From assembly GCF_008254045.1 (NCBI RefSeq), contig NZ_CP042425.1:3720001-3784000 (forward strand): a stretch of 64,000 nucleotides of DNA, read 5' to 3'. The stretch comes from Limnoglobus roseus (lineage in GTDB: Bacteria > Planctomycetota > Planctomycetia > Gemmatales > Gemmataceae). Made by a program: the position numbers and the translations under genes. Positions 38,406 to 46,847 of the stretch are shown here, piece by piece. The notes under the pieces were generated by a model that ran no database searches, was not told the origin of the DNA, and saw only the letters and a program-made list of their open reading frames with translations. The stretch's first letter is position 1. Each line of letters starts with the position of its first letter.

Positions 38406-38845
38406 GTCCGGCCGGTCCTGTTCGGCCGCCCGGGTGACTTTTTTTGAACGTGTACCCGAGCCCGCGGACGGCGGCCCACAGGGTGGACAGGGCCACCGTG
38501 ACCTTCAACTCGCCGCGGAGTTCGACCAGGGTCAGGTCCGGGGTGGCGGCCAGGAGTTCGCGGATGCGGTGGTGGTGGGCGGCCAGTTTCGCGGCGCGGG
38601 TCGGGCGGGCGACGCGGGGGCCGACTTCGCCGGTCTGCCGATGCCGCTGCCGGAGCCGGCGGACCCAGGCCGGGCTGACGGAGAACCGGTCGGCCAGCTC
38701 GGCCGTGCCGTCCCCGGCCGCGGCGGCCTCCAGCACCCGGACCCGAAGATCGATCGAGTACGCCCGCATGTCGCGCCCTCCTGGCGAGGTGTGAGGGTAC
38801 GCCATCACACGTGGGACACGCTAGATCAGGTTCGAAACGACACTA
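37810..38845. mobile_element. IS630 family insertion sequence with imperfect terminal inverted repeats and TA ends
   Basis: The element is about 1.03 kb. Its left end (37810-37844) and the reverse complement of its right end (38811-38845) align without gaps at 22 of 35 positions. They share TAGT at the tip and TAGCGTGT further in. Both ends are TA, the target duplicated by this family. It carries one transposase in two frames on the minus strand. It appears structurally complete and has no passenger gene. Confidence 0.85.
38377..38769 (-). CDS. IS630 family transposase, N-terminal DNA-binding part (orfA)
   Basis: A 130-aa frame from ATG at 38769 (MRAYSIDLRVRVLEAAAAGD). It has the paired helix-turn-helix of IS630 transposases: AELADRFSVSPAWVRRLRQR, then a second winged-helix segment ending VRGLGYTFKK. 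The in-frame continuation after the A7 run (SHPGGRTGPAG...) is out-of-frame read-off and ends at 38377. The catalytic half lies in the other frame, reached by a +1 shift (equivalent to losing one A) at 38439-38445. Confidence 0.85.
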   Translation of the reverse strand: MRAYSIDLRVRVLEAAAAGDGTAELADRFSVSPAWVRRLRQRHRQTGEVGPRVARPTRAAKLAAHHHRIRELLAATPDLTLVELRGELKVTVALSTLWAAVRGLGYTFKKSHPGGRTGPAGRAGRPRRLA

Positions 38846-38981
38846 ACTTGGCGATGCGGCCCGTGGTGTGAGCGATCGGGTTTCGGACGGGAACGAGCAA
38901 GGCCATCCGCGCAGCCGCGAACGCAATCCTATTTCAAGTCCGGCGAAGAAACTCAACTCACTCACCCGGGGGCGTATTCTG

Positions 38982-39944
38982 ATGTCGCTCGTACCGCCGA
39001 CAGACGTAGCCCTAGCCCAGAGTGATACGTCGGAAGTGACCGACGATCCGCCGGGAGTCGCGGAAGGGCTTTTCCTCCTGCACGACCCGGACTGGCGGCA
39101 CAAAGTTTTTGTCGGCGGTCTACTGCTCATGATTCCCGTCGTCGGGTGGTTCGCCACGCTCGGTTACCGAAAGGCGCTGATCTCCCGCTTGTTCCAGGGC
39201 GACCGGTACCCTTTACCCGAGTGGCGCGGCGAAGTGTGGGCGCATATTTGGGAAGGGTTGAAGGCCGGTGCGGTCATCTCCGTTCAATACCTGCCGCTGT
39301 GCTTCGCTCTCGCGGCTCTGCTCGCCTCACGCGATGCGCCCTTCGGGCCGAGACTCCTCACCGCTTCTGTTTTCTTTGCCCTGTTCCCGATCTTCTCGAC
39401 GCTCGCCTTCCCCCTCGCGGTCGTGTACTGGGCGTGGCCGGTCGGGGTGGCGTACTTGCACCCGTTGGAGGCGGTGGCCCTCCTCGCCGGGTACGGAGCG
39501 GTCACGTTCGTGATCCCCGCGGGGTTCCTTCAGGTGTCGCGAAGGGGCCGGTACGCCGCCGCCTTCCGCTACCACGAGTCGCTGCCGTTCCTGGTGCGAA
39601 ACTTTCGGGCGTACGTGCTCGCGTGGTATCGCTCCGGGGCCATGAGCCTGTGCGGGCACTTCGCCGGGCCGTACGCGCCGTGGGGGGTCGTGTGGTGCTA
39701 CCTCGGCATCATCTACTCCTTCAACCGCGTTCTCGCCGACGAACTGGCGCGGAAGGGCGAGCTGTCTCCAAAATCCTGGTTCGCTCGGCTCGACCGGGAC
39801 AGGCTCGTGCTCAAACCGGTCCGCCGGTTCACTTTCTTAGTTACCGTTCCGAGCACCGGAGATGTCGACGCGGGTGTCCGGGTCGGTCCCGTGTTCGCGC
39901 CGCTCCCCAAAGCTGTGGCCCGACTCATTGGAGTCGGGAGGTAA
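38982..39944 (+). CDS. DUF4013 family membrane protein
   Basis: A 320-aa protein from ATG at 38982; an earlier start at 38868 would begin close to the IS630 end and adds basic, unlikely sequence. The protein is an integral membrane protein with about six hydrophobic segments (VGGLLLMIPVVGWFATLG, ISVQYLPLCFALAALLA, LLTASVFFALFPIFSTLAF). The DUF4013 hallmark lies between the first two: GDRYPLPEWRGEVWAHIWEG. The family has no assigned biochemical role. A hairpin with an 18-bp stem lies about 115 bases after its stop. Confidence 0.85.
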   Translation: MSLVPPTDVALAQSDTSEVTDDPPGVAEGLFLLHDPDWRHKVFVGGLLLMIPVVGWFATLGYRKALISRLFQGDRYPLPEWRGEVWAHIWEGLKAGAVISVQYLPLCFALAALLASRDAPFGPRLLTASVFFALFPIFSTLAFPLAVVYWAWPVGVAYLHPLEAVALLAGYGAVTFVIPAGFLQVSRRGRYAAAFRYHESLPFLVRNFRAYVLAWYRSGAMSLCGHFAGPYAPWGVVWCYLGIIYSFNRVLADELARKGELSPKSWFARLDRDRLVLKPVRRFTFLVTVPSTGDVDAGVRVGPVFAPLPKAVARLIGVGR

Positions 39945-40058
39945 CGCGAGAAGGACCCGCGCTGGCGAACAAGACCCGTCAGGTGATCTCCGTGACCGCG
40001 ATGAAGTGATTCTCCGCACGCTTGCAGAGTGGGCCGAAGGTCAATCGCATCCGGATCA

Positions 40059-40115
40059 AGCGGCAGATCCGTGTCGCCTGTTGGCCCAGCGTTCAGCCGA
40101 CACGGATCTGCCGCT
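40059..40115. terminator. Hairpin with 18-bp perfect stem
   Basis: Bases 40059-40076 (AGCGGCAGATCCGTGTCG) pair perfectly with 40098-40115, with a 21-base loop. It lies between the DUF4013 gene and the convergent CHAT-like gene. It could be a shared terminator or a small inverted-repeat element. No T-run follows on the plus strand. Confidence 0.5.
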
Positions 40116-40204
40116 CGCCGGCGTTCGGAGGTGCCGAGTTCCGACGACGACCGAGCCATCTCGATGAAGCTGCGGGCAATTGTGTGAGATGGCGGTCCAG
40201 GCGG

Positions 40205-40804
40205 TTACGGCGTCACTCTCTTCATTCCGCCCGGCACCTCGTCCTTCTCGATTTTTTTCAACTGGGGAATCTGAACCTTGTGATTGGCGGCCTGGCAACT
40301 GTGCAGGTAGCCGAAAACGTCGGAGTTGGCGACCTTCGCGACGAGTGGCCCGTACACGGAGGCGGTATCGCACCCGAGGAGGGCGATTCGGGCCGTGTTC
40401 GTCCGACCCTGTTGGCCCACCTTCCGCCAGAACGAGACCCCGTCGGCGTTCAGCGTATTGCCCTCCCGCCGCCACGGTTGCCAGAACCGATCGAGTTCAT
40501 CGCGGGATTCATCCTCGGTGTGATCATGGTTGAGAATGGGGCCGTCCGAGGCACTGTGGGAAAGCATGACGAAGGTGCTCGCCGCAGACACCGCGTCCCA
40601 GAAGTCGCCCTTTCCCTTCGCCCAGGACGGCCGGCTGAACGAGACGCTGAAGTTGCCCGTCGAGATGCGCGTGACGTTCGTCTGGAACGCGGTGCCTCCC
40701 GGGCCGCCGCCCGCGTTGTAGAACTCGTCGAGGATGGCCCTCGCGGTGCCGGCGAAGGCGTTGGCGTGTAGACCCTGACTCGGGAAGAGAATGACCGTGG
40801 ACAT
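40205..40804 (-). CDS. Small caspase/CHAT-like (clan CD) protein, hypothetical
   Basis: A 199-aa soluble protein from ATG at 40804. Two segments look like the catalytic dyad of clan CD peptidases: FVMLSHSASDGP, with His83 after a hydrophobic strand, and ARIALLGCDTASVYGPLVAK, with Cys145 after the next strand. The latter recalls the LxxC(D/E)TA block of CHAT domains. There is no signal peptide or membrane segment. Similarity is by motif only, so both the protease assignment and any activity are tentative. The gene lies 283 bases downstream of the kinase-WD40-TPR gene on the same strand. Confidence 0.6.
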   Translation of the reverse strand: MSTVILFPSQGLHANAFAGTARAILDEFYNAGGGPGGTAFQTNVTRISTGNFSVSFSRPSWAKGKGDFWDAVSAASTFVMLSHSASDGPILNHDHTEDESRDELDRFWQPWRREGNTLNADGVSFWRKVGQQGRTNTARIALLGCDTASVYGPLVAKVANSDVFGYLHSCQAANHKVQIPQLKKIEKDEVPGGMKRVTP

Positions 40805-41087
40805 GGTTACTCCGGACGGTGTTAGGAACGGCGGCGCGAGAGGTACGCGGCCGATTTACCCGGTAGATGGTAGAAGTTGACAAATGACCCAAAGAGGTCA
40901 TCAGCCGATCATCACCCTCACGCCTTCCCGAGCATACCGTCGACGACCCAGCACTCGCGGGCGTGCGGCCCGTCGCACCGGCAGTGGCCAAGGATGTCGG
41001 CGTCCTCGCACCTCGCGTCCTGCAATGCGTCCGCGAGGATGGGGCAGGCGGTCGAACGCACGCTCGGCGTAGATGCGGGGGCGGGAG

Positions 41088-44000
41088 CTATTTCTCGCCG
41101 CCCGGTCCTTCGATCAACGCCGTTGCCTCAGCGAGTAAAGTCCCGACTTCGACCTGCTCGTTCCATTCGGCCCATCGGATGTCGCCCCACGCAGTTGGCG
41201 ACGTGGCCACGCGGTCGGCCTCGGTGACCCACCCGCGGGCCTTCGTCAGCCACTCGCGGGCCTCGGCGGCGCGGTTCAGTCGGTGGAGCGTCATCGCCCG
41301 GAAGAGCATGTCCCAAGCCCGCTGTTGCCGGTTCCGGAAGTGGAGCGCCTGCTGCGCGCGGAGTTGCTGATTCAGGGCCTCTTGGTACCGGCCGAGTCGG
41401 TAGTGAACAGCTCCGACGAGCCGTTCGTCGCGAGAGACCTTGGCGAGCCTCGGTAGGTCCGTCGAGGCACCGGGCACCGACAAGAGGACGTACAGCAGCG
41501 AACCCGCCGTGGCCGGTCGGTCGGTGCTCCCGAAACGGACCCGGAGTTGCCGGCACGCCTCGTCGTACCCGGCCCTGTCGCTGCGGGCCAGCCGGCACTC
41601 GGCCAGGTTCCGCCAGTTCAGGATCGCATCCGGCTGCAGCCGCGTCGTCTCAAGATGGGCTGCTTCCGCGTCCGGCCATCGGCCGCGGTAGGCCAATCCC
41701 TCCCCCCGCCAGTTCCATACCAATGACCGTCGTCCGTCGTCCGTCGCCCGTTCCAGGGCTTTTCGGTGGTCGGCGTCGGCGTCGGCCGTGCGGCCCTGGG
41801 CGAGTCGTGCGGCCCCGCGGTGGGCGGTCAATGTCGGGTCGCTCGGCGAGGTGAGGAGCAGTCGGTCGTCGTAAAACTCGGCCGCCGCCCAGTCGCCGGC
41901 CGTCCAGTGCGAGGCGGCGAGCCGTCGGTGCCAACCCGACAAGGTGGCGGCCGCCCGGGCTAACCGCGGCCCGGTTTCCGGCAAGGCGGAATCCCATACG
42001 GTCACATGCCAGCGGTGGGCCGAGAGAAGCTGCCGGCCGTCGGGCGTGAACGCGACGACGTGGTTGATGCCGCTCTCGTCGTCGCCCAGAACCAGCAGCA
42101 ATTGGTGGCCGACGGCGTCCCACAGTTGCGTCGCCCCGCGGCCGCCGCCGAACGCCAGCCGCCGTCCGTCCGGGCTGAAACTCAGGTACGTCGCGCGGCG
42201 GGGCTGGGCCGTGCGGTCGTCTTGTGCCGGAGCGGCCGACCCGCGTTCGAACGGGTGGGCGGAAAGCAACTCGCCGCGGTTGGCGTCCCAGAAGTGCAAC
42301 GCCTGCTGCTCGTCGGCCGACACCAGGACCGCGTCGGCCGGGCGAAAGGCCACCGCGTTCACCCCGGTGTAGTGCCCGGTCAGCGTGTGCCGGAGTTCCC
42401 ATTTGGCCGTGTCCCAGACGCGCACGGCCTGATCGGCGCAGCCGGTGGCGACGAACCGACCGTCGGAGCTGACCGTGACCGCAAGGACGGCCTTCGGGTG
42501 GGCGAGGTCGGCGCGTTCTTCGCCGGTGTCCGGGTCCCACACCCGCACGGTGCCGTCCTCGCCCGCCGCCAGTACGAGGCCGTTCGGGTGGACAGCCACG
42601 CCCGTCACCGGCCCCCGATCGTGCTGGAGGGTCCGCTCCACGGTTCGCGCGTCGAGGTTCCACAGTCGCACATTCCCGCCGCGGTCGGCCGAAACGAGGC
42701 GGCCAGTCGGGTGGTAGGCCAGGCCCGACAGCCAGTCGGGCTGCGGGGGCAACTCGAATCGGAGGTTGCCATCCGGGTAGCCGAGAACGCGGATGGTCTT
42801 TTCGCCGATGGCGTGTGACCAGTTGCGACCACCGGCCACGGCTAGCGACTGGCCGTCCGGGGCGAACGCCAGCCCGGACACCCAGGCGGAGTGGGCATTC
42901 GGGAAACCCAGTTCGTCGGTCCGCGCGGTGTCCCAGACGCGGACGACGTTGTCCTCGCGGGCCGTGGCGATCCACCGGGCATCCGGGCTGTAGGCCACGC
43001 TCGTCACCGGGCCGGTGGTCGGCCCGGCCGGGAAGACCTCTCCCTGGCCGCGGGTCTGCCAGACGCGGAGGCCGGTCTTGGCGGTGCAACACGCGAGTGC
43101 CCCGCCGTCGGGCCGGAAGGCGAGGTTCGCCATGTTCCCGCTGCCGACCGCGTGTCGGGCGACGGGGGCGTAGCCGGCGGCCGAATCCCACATCACCACG
43201 GCCCCGTCGAACGACCCCCCGACGATGAACCGGCCGTCCGGGCTAAACCTCACCCGACGGGCGTCGCTCGGCAAGAAGAGGTGACGCAACAGTCGCCCGT
43301 CGCTGGTGGCCCGAAGCGTGATCCGCCCGTCGCGGCCGGCCGAGGCGAACGTGGCCCCGTCGGGGCTGAAGGCGACGTCGTAGGTTGCCCCGACGTTCTC
43401 CTGCCAGCGGCGGGCTGCCTCCGGATGGTCGACGTCGATGACCTTCACGCCACCGTCGCTGAGGGCGACCGCGAGGTGCCGGCCGTCCGGGTGGACAGCG
43501 ACCGCATACACGCCGGCCCCGCACGGGACGGGCGGCAACACCTTCGCCGGGTCGCGGAGGTCCCACCGCCAGACCGAACCGTCGAGGCTGGTGGCGGCCA
43601 GCCAGTCCCCGGTCGGATGGAAGGCGACACGGTAGACCGTCGCCCGCGGCCCCGGCAGCGTGCGGACGGGCTTCCCGGTGGTGGCGTCCCACAACATCAC
43701 CTCGCCGGGGGCGGTACCGTTCCAATACCCCGCCCCCGACGCCAGCCACGCGCCGTCCGGACTGTACTCCAGGCCGTTCACCGGCTGCGTGTGGCCGACC
43801 ATTTCCAGCACGTGTGTGTGGCACTTTCGCTTCAGGTAGTGCCACTCCCAGCCGCACCGATCCGCGTGTTGGGCTTGGCACTCGTCGAGCACTCGCTCCG
43901 CGGCAAGCGTTCGTGAGGCAGCCAGGTCGAGTGCGGCTTGGGCGATCTGGCTGGCGTACAGCCGGGACTCGGCCTGGTCGCGGGCAGCGGCCTCGGCCTG

Positions 44001-45347
44001 CCCGCTCCGCACGGCCGTATCCCGCTCGCGGTCGGCCCGCTGCCACTGCCAGACAACGCCGCCCAGCCCGCTCAGGAATACAACTGCCAGCCCCGCCAGC
44101 AGCCCGGCCACGGTCGGGCGGCGACGGCACCAGCGGCCGACCTTCGTCAGCGACCCAACCGGGCGGGCCGCGATCGTTTCGCCGCGGAGCCAGCGGCCCA
44201 AGTCGTCGGCCACCGCCCCTGCTGTGGGGTAGCGACCCGACGGCTCCTTTTGCAAGCACTTCAGACAGATCGTGTTCAGATCCCGCGGTAACTTCGGCCG
44301 GACCAACCGCGGCGCCACCGGCTCGCTCGTCTTAACCTGCACCAGCGTCTCGGCCGCCGACTCCCCCTGAAACGGGGCGTGGCCGGTCAGCAACTCGTAC
44401 AGGATGACGCCAAGTGCCCACACGTCTGCGGCCGGGCCGACGGGGCCGCGACCGCTCGCCTGCTCCGGGGCCATGTACATCGGCGTGCCGACCACGTCGC
44501 CGGTCCGCGTCAGGGCCGGGTCCGCGCCCGACTGGCTTTTCGCGAGACCGAAGTCCACGATCTTCGGCGCGTCCGCGTCGCCGAGCAGCACGTTGGCCGG
44601 CTTCAGATCGCGGTGGACGACGCCCCGCTGGTGGGCATGATCGGCCGCGCCGGCGACGGCGGCCACCAACTCGGCCGCGGCGCGGAACGCCCACGGGCCG
44701 CCGGCCGCCCGCTTGGCGAGCGACCCACCGTCGACGAACTCCATCACGCAGTACGGCCGGCCGTCGTGCTCGCCGACTTCGAAGATGCGGACGATGTTCG
44801 GGTGGTCGAGCTTGGCGGCCGTCTCGGCCTCGCGGCGGAACCGCGCCCGCTCTTTCGCGGCCGCGTGATCGCCGCCCAGGATCACTTTCAATGCGACGAC
44901 GCGGTTCAGCCGCCGCTGCCGCGCCCGGTAGACGACGCCCATGCCGCCGCGGCCGACCTCTTCGAGGATGTCGAACCCCGGCACCGCGGCCACCGGCCCC
45001 CCGGCGGCACCGATCGACCGCAAGAGTTCCGAGCGGGACAGGGAGGCGTTCGAGCCGTCGGACTTGCAGAGCACGTCGTGAACCTGGAACATCTGCTCCA
45101 GGTGGGCTTGCCAGTGCGGGAAGCGGGCGAACCAGTCTGCTGGCCGCGGGGCCTGGCCGAGTTCCTGACGCACGACGAACTCGGTGTACACCAATTCGAT
45201 CGCGGTTTCGCCGTCAGCGGCCAACTCCGGCCGGGCGGCGAGGAGGTCCTCGGACCGCACGCCCGTGCCCCCGCGGAGGCCCGCCTCCAGTTCCGAAAGG
45301 GCCGACCGGAGTTGCAGTTCCAGGGTGGTGGGGGATACCGTAGCCAT
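41088..45347 (-). CDS. Membrane Ser/Thr protein kinase with WD40 propellers and TPR region
   Basis: A 1419-aa protein from ATG at 45347 (MATVSPTTLELQ). A regulatory N-terminus of about 120 residues precedes the Hanks-type kinase domain (about 125-385): GRGGMGVVYRA, ALKVILGG, HRDLKPANVLL, DFGLAKS and GTPMYMAPEQ, all intact. A membrane helix lies near 430-450 (VAGLLAGLAVVFLSGLGGVVW). WD40 repeats occupy about 510-1120, enough for two propellers, and a TPR-like helical region completes the protein. The kinase would face the cytoplasm and the propeller the other side. An ECF sigma gene starts 95 bases away on the other strand; such kinase-ECF neighbours are characteristic of planctomycetes, and phosphorylation control of the sigma factor is plausible. 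Confidence 0.92.
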   Translation of the reverse strand: MATVSPTTLELQLRSALSELEAGLRGGTGVRSEDLLAARPELAADGETAIELVYTEFVVRQELGQAPRPADWFARFPHWQAHLEQMFQVHDVLCKSDGSNASLSRSELLRSIGAAGGPVAAVPGFDILEEVGRGGMGVVYRARQRRLNRVVALKVILGGDHAAAKERARFRREAETAAKLDHPNIVRIFEVGEHDGRPYCVMEFVDGGSLAKRAAGGPWAFRAAAELVAAVAGAADHAHQRGVVHRDLKPANVLLGDADAPKIVDFGLAKSQSGADPALTRTGDVVGTPMYMAPEQASGRGPVGPAADVWALGVILYELLTGHAPFQGESAAETLVQVKTSEPVAPRLVRPKLPRDLNTICLKCLQKEPSGRYPTAGAVADDLGRWLRGETIAARPVGSLTKVGRWCRRRPTVAGLLAGLAVVFLSGLGGVVWQWQRADRERDTAVRSGQAEAAARDQAESRLYASQIAQAALDLAASRTLAAERVLDECQAQHADRCGWEWHYLKRKCHTHVLEMVGHTQPVNGLEYSPDGAWLASGAGYWNGTAPGEVMLWDATTGKPVRTLPGPRATVYRVAFHPTGDWLAATSLDGSVWRWDLRDPAKVLPPVPCGAGVYAVAVHPDGRHLAVALSDGGVKVIDVDHPEAARRWQENVGATYDVAFSPDGATFASAGRDGRITLRATSDGRLLRHLFLPSDARRVRFSPDGRFIVGGSFDGAVVMWDSAAGYAPVARHAVGSGNMANLAFRPDGGALACCTAKTGLRVWQTRGQGEVFPAGPTTGPVTSVAYSPDARWIATAREDNVVRVWDTARTDELGFPNAHSAWVSGLAFAPDGQSLAVAGGRNWSHAIGEKTIRVLGYPDGNLRFELPPQPDWLSGLAYHPTGRLVSADRGGNVRLWNLDARTVERTLQHDRGPVTGVAVHPNGLVLAAGEDGTVRVWDPDTGEERADLAHPKAVLAVTVSSDGRFVATGCADQAVRVWDTAKWELRHTLTGHYTGVNAVAFRPADAVLVSADEQQALHFWDANRGELLSAHPFERGSAAPAQDDRTAQPRRATYLSFSPDGRRLAFGGGRGATQLWDAVGHQLLLVLGDDESGINHVVAFTPDGRQLLSAHRWHVTVWDSALPETGPRLARAAATLSGWHRRLAASHWTAGDWAAAEFYDDRLLLTSPSDPTLTAHRGAARLAQGRTADADADHRKALERATDDGRRSLVWNWRGEGLAYRGRWPDAEAAHLETTRLQPDAILNWRNLAECRLARSDRAGYDEACRQLRVRFGSTDRPATAGSLLYVLLSVPGASTDLPRLAKVSRDERLVGAVHYRLGRYQEALNQQLRAQQALHFRNRQQRAWDMLFRAMTLHRLNRAAEAREWLTKARGWVTEADRVATSPTAWGDIRWAEWNEQVEVGTLLAEATALIEGPGGEK

Positions 45348-45442
45348 ACCGGGCACTCCGCGGACGTTTCGCTGCGACCGATTCTCGACTATCATGACCC
45401 CGAGTCGCGGTAGTCGCAACCGTTTCCCCGAACGCCGGAGCC

Positions 45443-46051
45443 GTGGTGTCGTCCGACGCGGTCCTCGATTTCGCCGAACTCATCAACCGGGCCGGCCGCG
45501 GCGAGGCCACCGCCATCGAGGCCCTCGTGCGACAGTACGAGCCGAAGGTGCGGATCGTCGCCCGCGTCCTGCTCGGCCCGGCCCTGCGACCGTACCTAGA
45601 CTCCGTGGATCTGGCGCAGTCGGTGCACAAGAGCATCGTCACCGGGCTGCGGGACAACAAGTTCGTCGCCCACTCGCCGGACGACCTCGTCGGGCTGGCC
45701 GTCACCATCCTGCGGCGGAAGGCGGCCAAGCACTGGCGGCACCTGCAGCGGCAGCGGCGGCTCAGCGGCGACGGCACCGCCCGCGGTCGCGACGAACTGC
45801 CCGGCGTCCTGTCCACTCTCAGCGGCGGCGGCACTGACCCGGCCGACGACGCCCAGTACCGCGACCAACTCGACCACCTCTGTAACCAACTCGACGACGC
45901 CGAGAGGACCATCCTCGACCTTCGGCTGGAAGGGTACGGCCCGTCGGAGATCGCCGACAAGATCGGCATCTCGCGGGTCGCCCTCCGCGTGCGGCTGACC
46001 CGCCTGCGGCAGCGGTTGCAGGCCGCCGGTGTTATCACCGACTGGCTCTGA
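45443..46051 (+). CDS. ECF-type RNA polymerase sigma factor
   Basis: A 202-aa protein from GTG at 45443 (a second GTG follows immediately). Region 2 spans about 10-90 (LVRQYEPKVRIVARVLLG, DSVDLAQSVHKSIV). Region 4 spans about 140-195, with helix-turn-helix GYGPSEIADKIGISRVALRV. No anti-sigma gene is adjacent. Instead a Ser/Thr kinase gene is divergent from it, as in planctomycete-specific ECF groups. The next two plus-strand genes carry matching promoter-like elements that are good candidates for its target sites. Confidence 0.92.
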   Translation: MVSSDAVLDFAELINRAGRGEATAIEALVRQYEPKVRIVARVLLGPALRPYLDSVDLAQSVHKSIVTGLRDNKFVAHSPDDLVGLAVTILRRKAAKHWRHLQRQRRLSGDGTARGRDELPGVLSTLSGGGTDPADDAQYRDQLDHLCNQLDDAERTILDLRLEGYGPSEIADKIGISRVALRVRLTRLRQRLQAAGVITDWL

Positions 46052-46125
46052 CGGCGGACCGGCCCCCTCCGGTACAGATGCCCCACTGCCGCTGAAGTGT
46101 TACAGCCACACCCGGAATTTTTACA

Positions 46126-46156
46126 GGTAACAGTTCGGCCAGTTCGCGGCATCACG
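46126..46156 (+). promoter_or_regulatory. ECF-type promoter-like element, copy 1
   Basis: GGTAACA at 46126-46132 and GCGGCATC at 46146-46153 are spaced identically to those at 46696. The 31-base stretches match at about 25 positions without gaps. It lies 29 bases before the ATG at 46186. GGTAACA resembles the AAC-containing -35 boxes used by many ECF sigma factors, with GCGGCATC in the -10 position. Recognition by the adjacent ECF sigma factor is inferred. Confidence 0.5.
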
Positions 46157-46185
46157 CCTTGCGCGATCGCGCGAGGGGGCAACAC

Positions 46186-46665
46186 ATGGGATGGCTGACG
46201 AAACGGAACCGGACGGCCTATTGGGTCGCGGGCGGAGCCGCACCGGTGGCGGACCTGGACTCGTTCAAACTCAACGGCGTCGCTTGCGGCGAACCGGCCG
46301 ACTCCCTCAGTTCACTCGGCCCGGGCGAACCGGCCGTGCTCAACGAGTATCGCTTCCCGTCGCAGGGCATCACGCTCGACCTCGGCGGCGGCCTTTTGCG
46401 AGCCTTCCACGTCCACCTGCACCCCACCGACGAGGAGCAGGGCGCGGGGATGCAACCGTTCGCGGGCACGATCCTCCGGGCCAGCCTGGTTGGGCCGTTG
46501 GCCATGCGGGCCGGCGGACCGAACCTGATCGCGAGCCTCGGTGACCCGATCGCGGTCGAGCGCGTCGAGGGGCAGGTCGTGCTGACGTATCAGGAGCGCG
46601 GCCACGAGTGGGAGATTATCGCCTCGCCCGACGGTCGGGTGCTGACGGTGAGCGTGTACGGGTGA
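46186..46665 (+). CDS. Hypothetical protein
   Basis: A 159-aa protein from ATG at 46186, after GAGGGGGC; a longer frame from 46159 would overlap the promoter-like element. It begins MGWLTKRNRTAYWVAGGAAP and has a mixed beta-rich composition (YRFPSQGITLDLGGGLLRAF, VEGQVVLTYQERGHEWEII). There is no signal peptide or membrane segment, and I do not recognise the family. It lies between an ECF sigma gene and a giant surface-protein gene and shares a promoter-like element with the latter, so it may belong to the same regulon. Confidence 0.65.
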   Translation: MGWLTKRNRTAYWVAGGAAPVADLDSFKLNGVACGEPADSLSSLGPGEPAVLNEYRFPSQGITLDLGGGLLRAFHVHLHPTDEEQGAGMQPFAGTILRASLVGPLAMRAGGPNLIASLGDPIAVERVEGQVVLTYQERGHEWEIIASPDGRVLTVSVYG

Positions 46666-46695
46666 GATCGATTCGGAAAAATTCCCCGGCCTACC

Positions 46696-46726
46696 GGTAA
46701 CACTTCCGCCGCCTCGCGGCATCTCG
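46696..46726 (+). promoter_or_regulatory. ECF-type promoter-like element, copy 2
   Basis: GGTAACA at 46696-46702 and GCGGCATC at 46716-46723, in the same spacing as copy 1 at 46126. It lies 121 bases before the ATG of the surface-protein gene, which would give a leader of about 100 bases. The upstream flank also has an A/T tract, as copy 1 does. Confidence 0.5.
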
Positions 46727-46847
46727 TGCTTGGGGCCGATGTCCGGCCCCTCAACCAACCGAAGCCAGCCCCCGGCGACCACGGCCCCGCATCACGGGCG
46801 GGGGAGCCGCGCGCACCGGGCCACGCTTCCTCATCGGAGTTCCGCCA

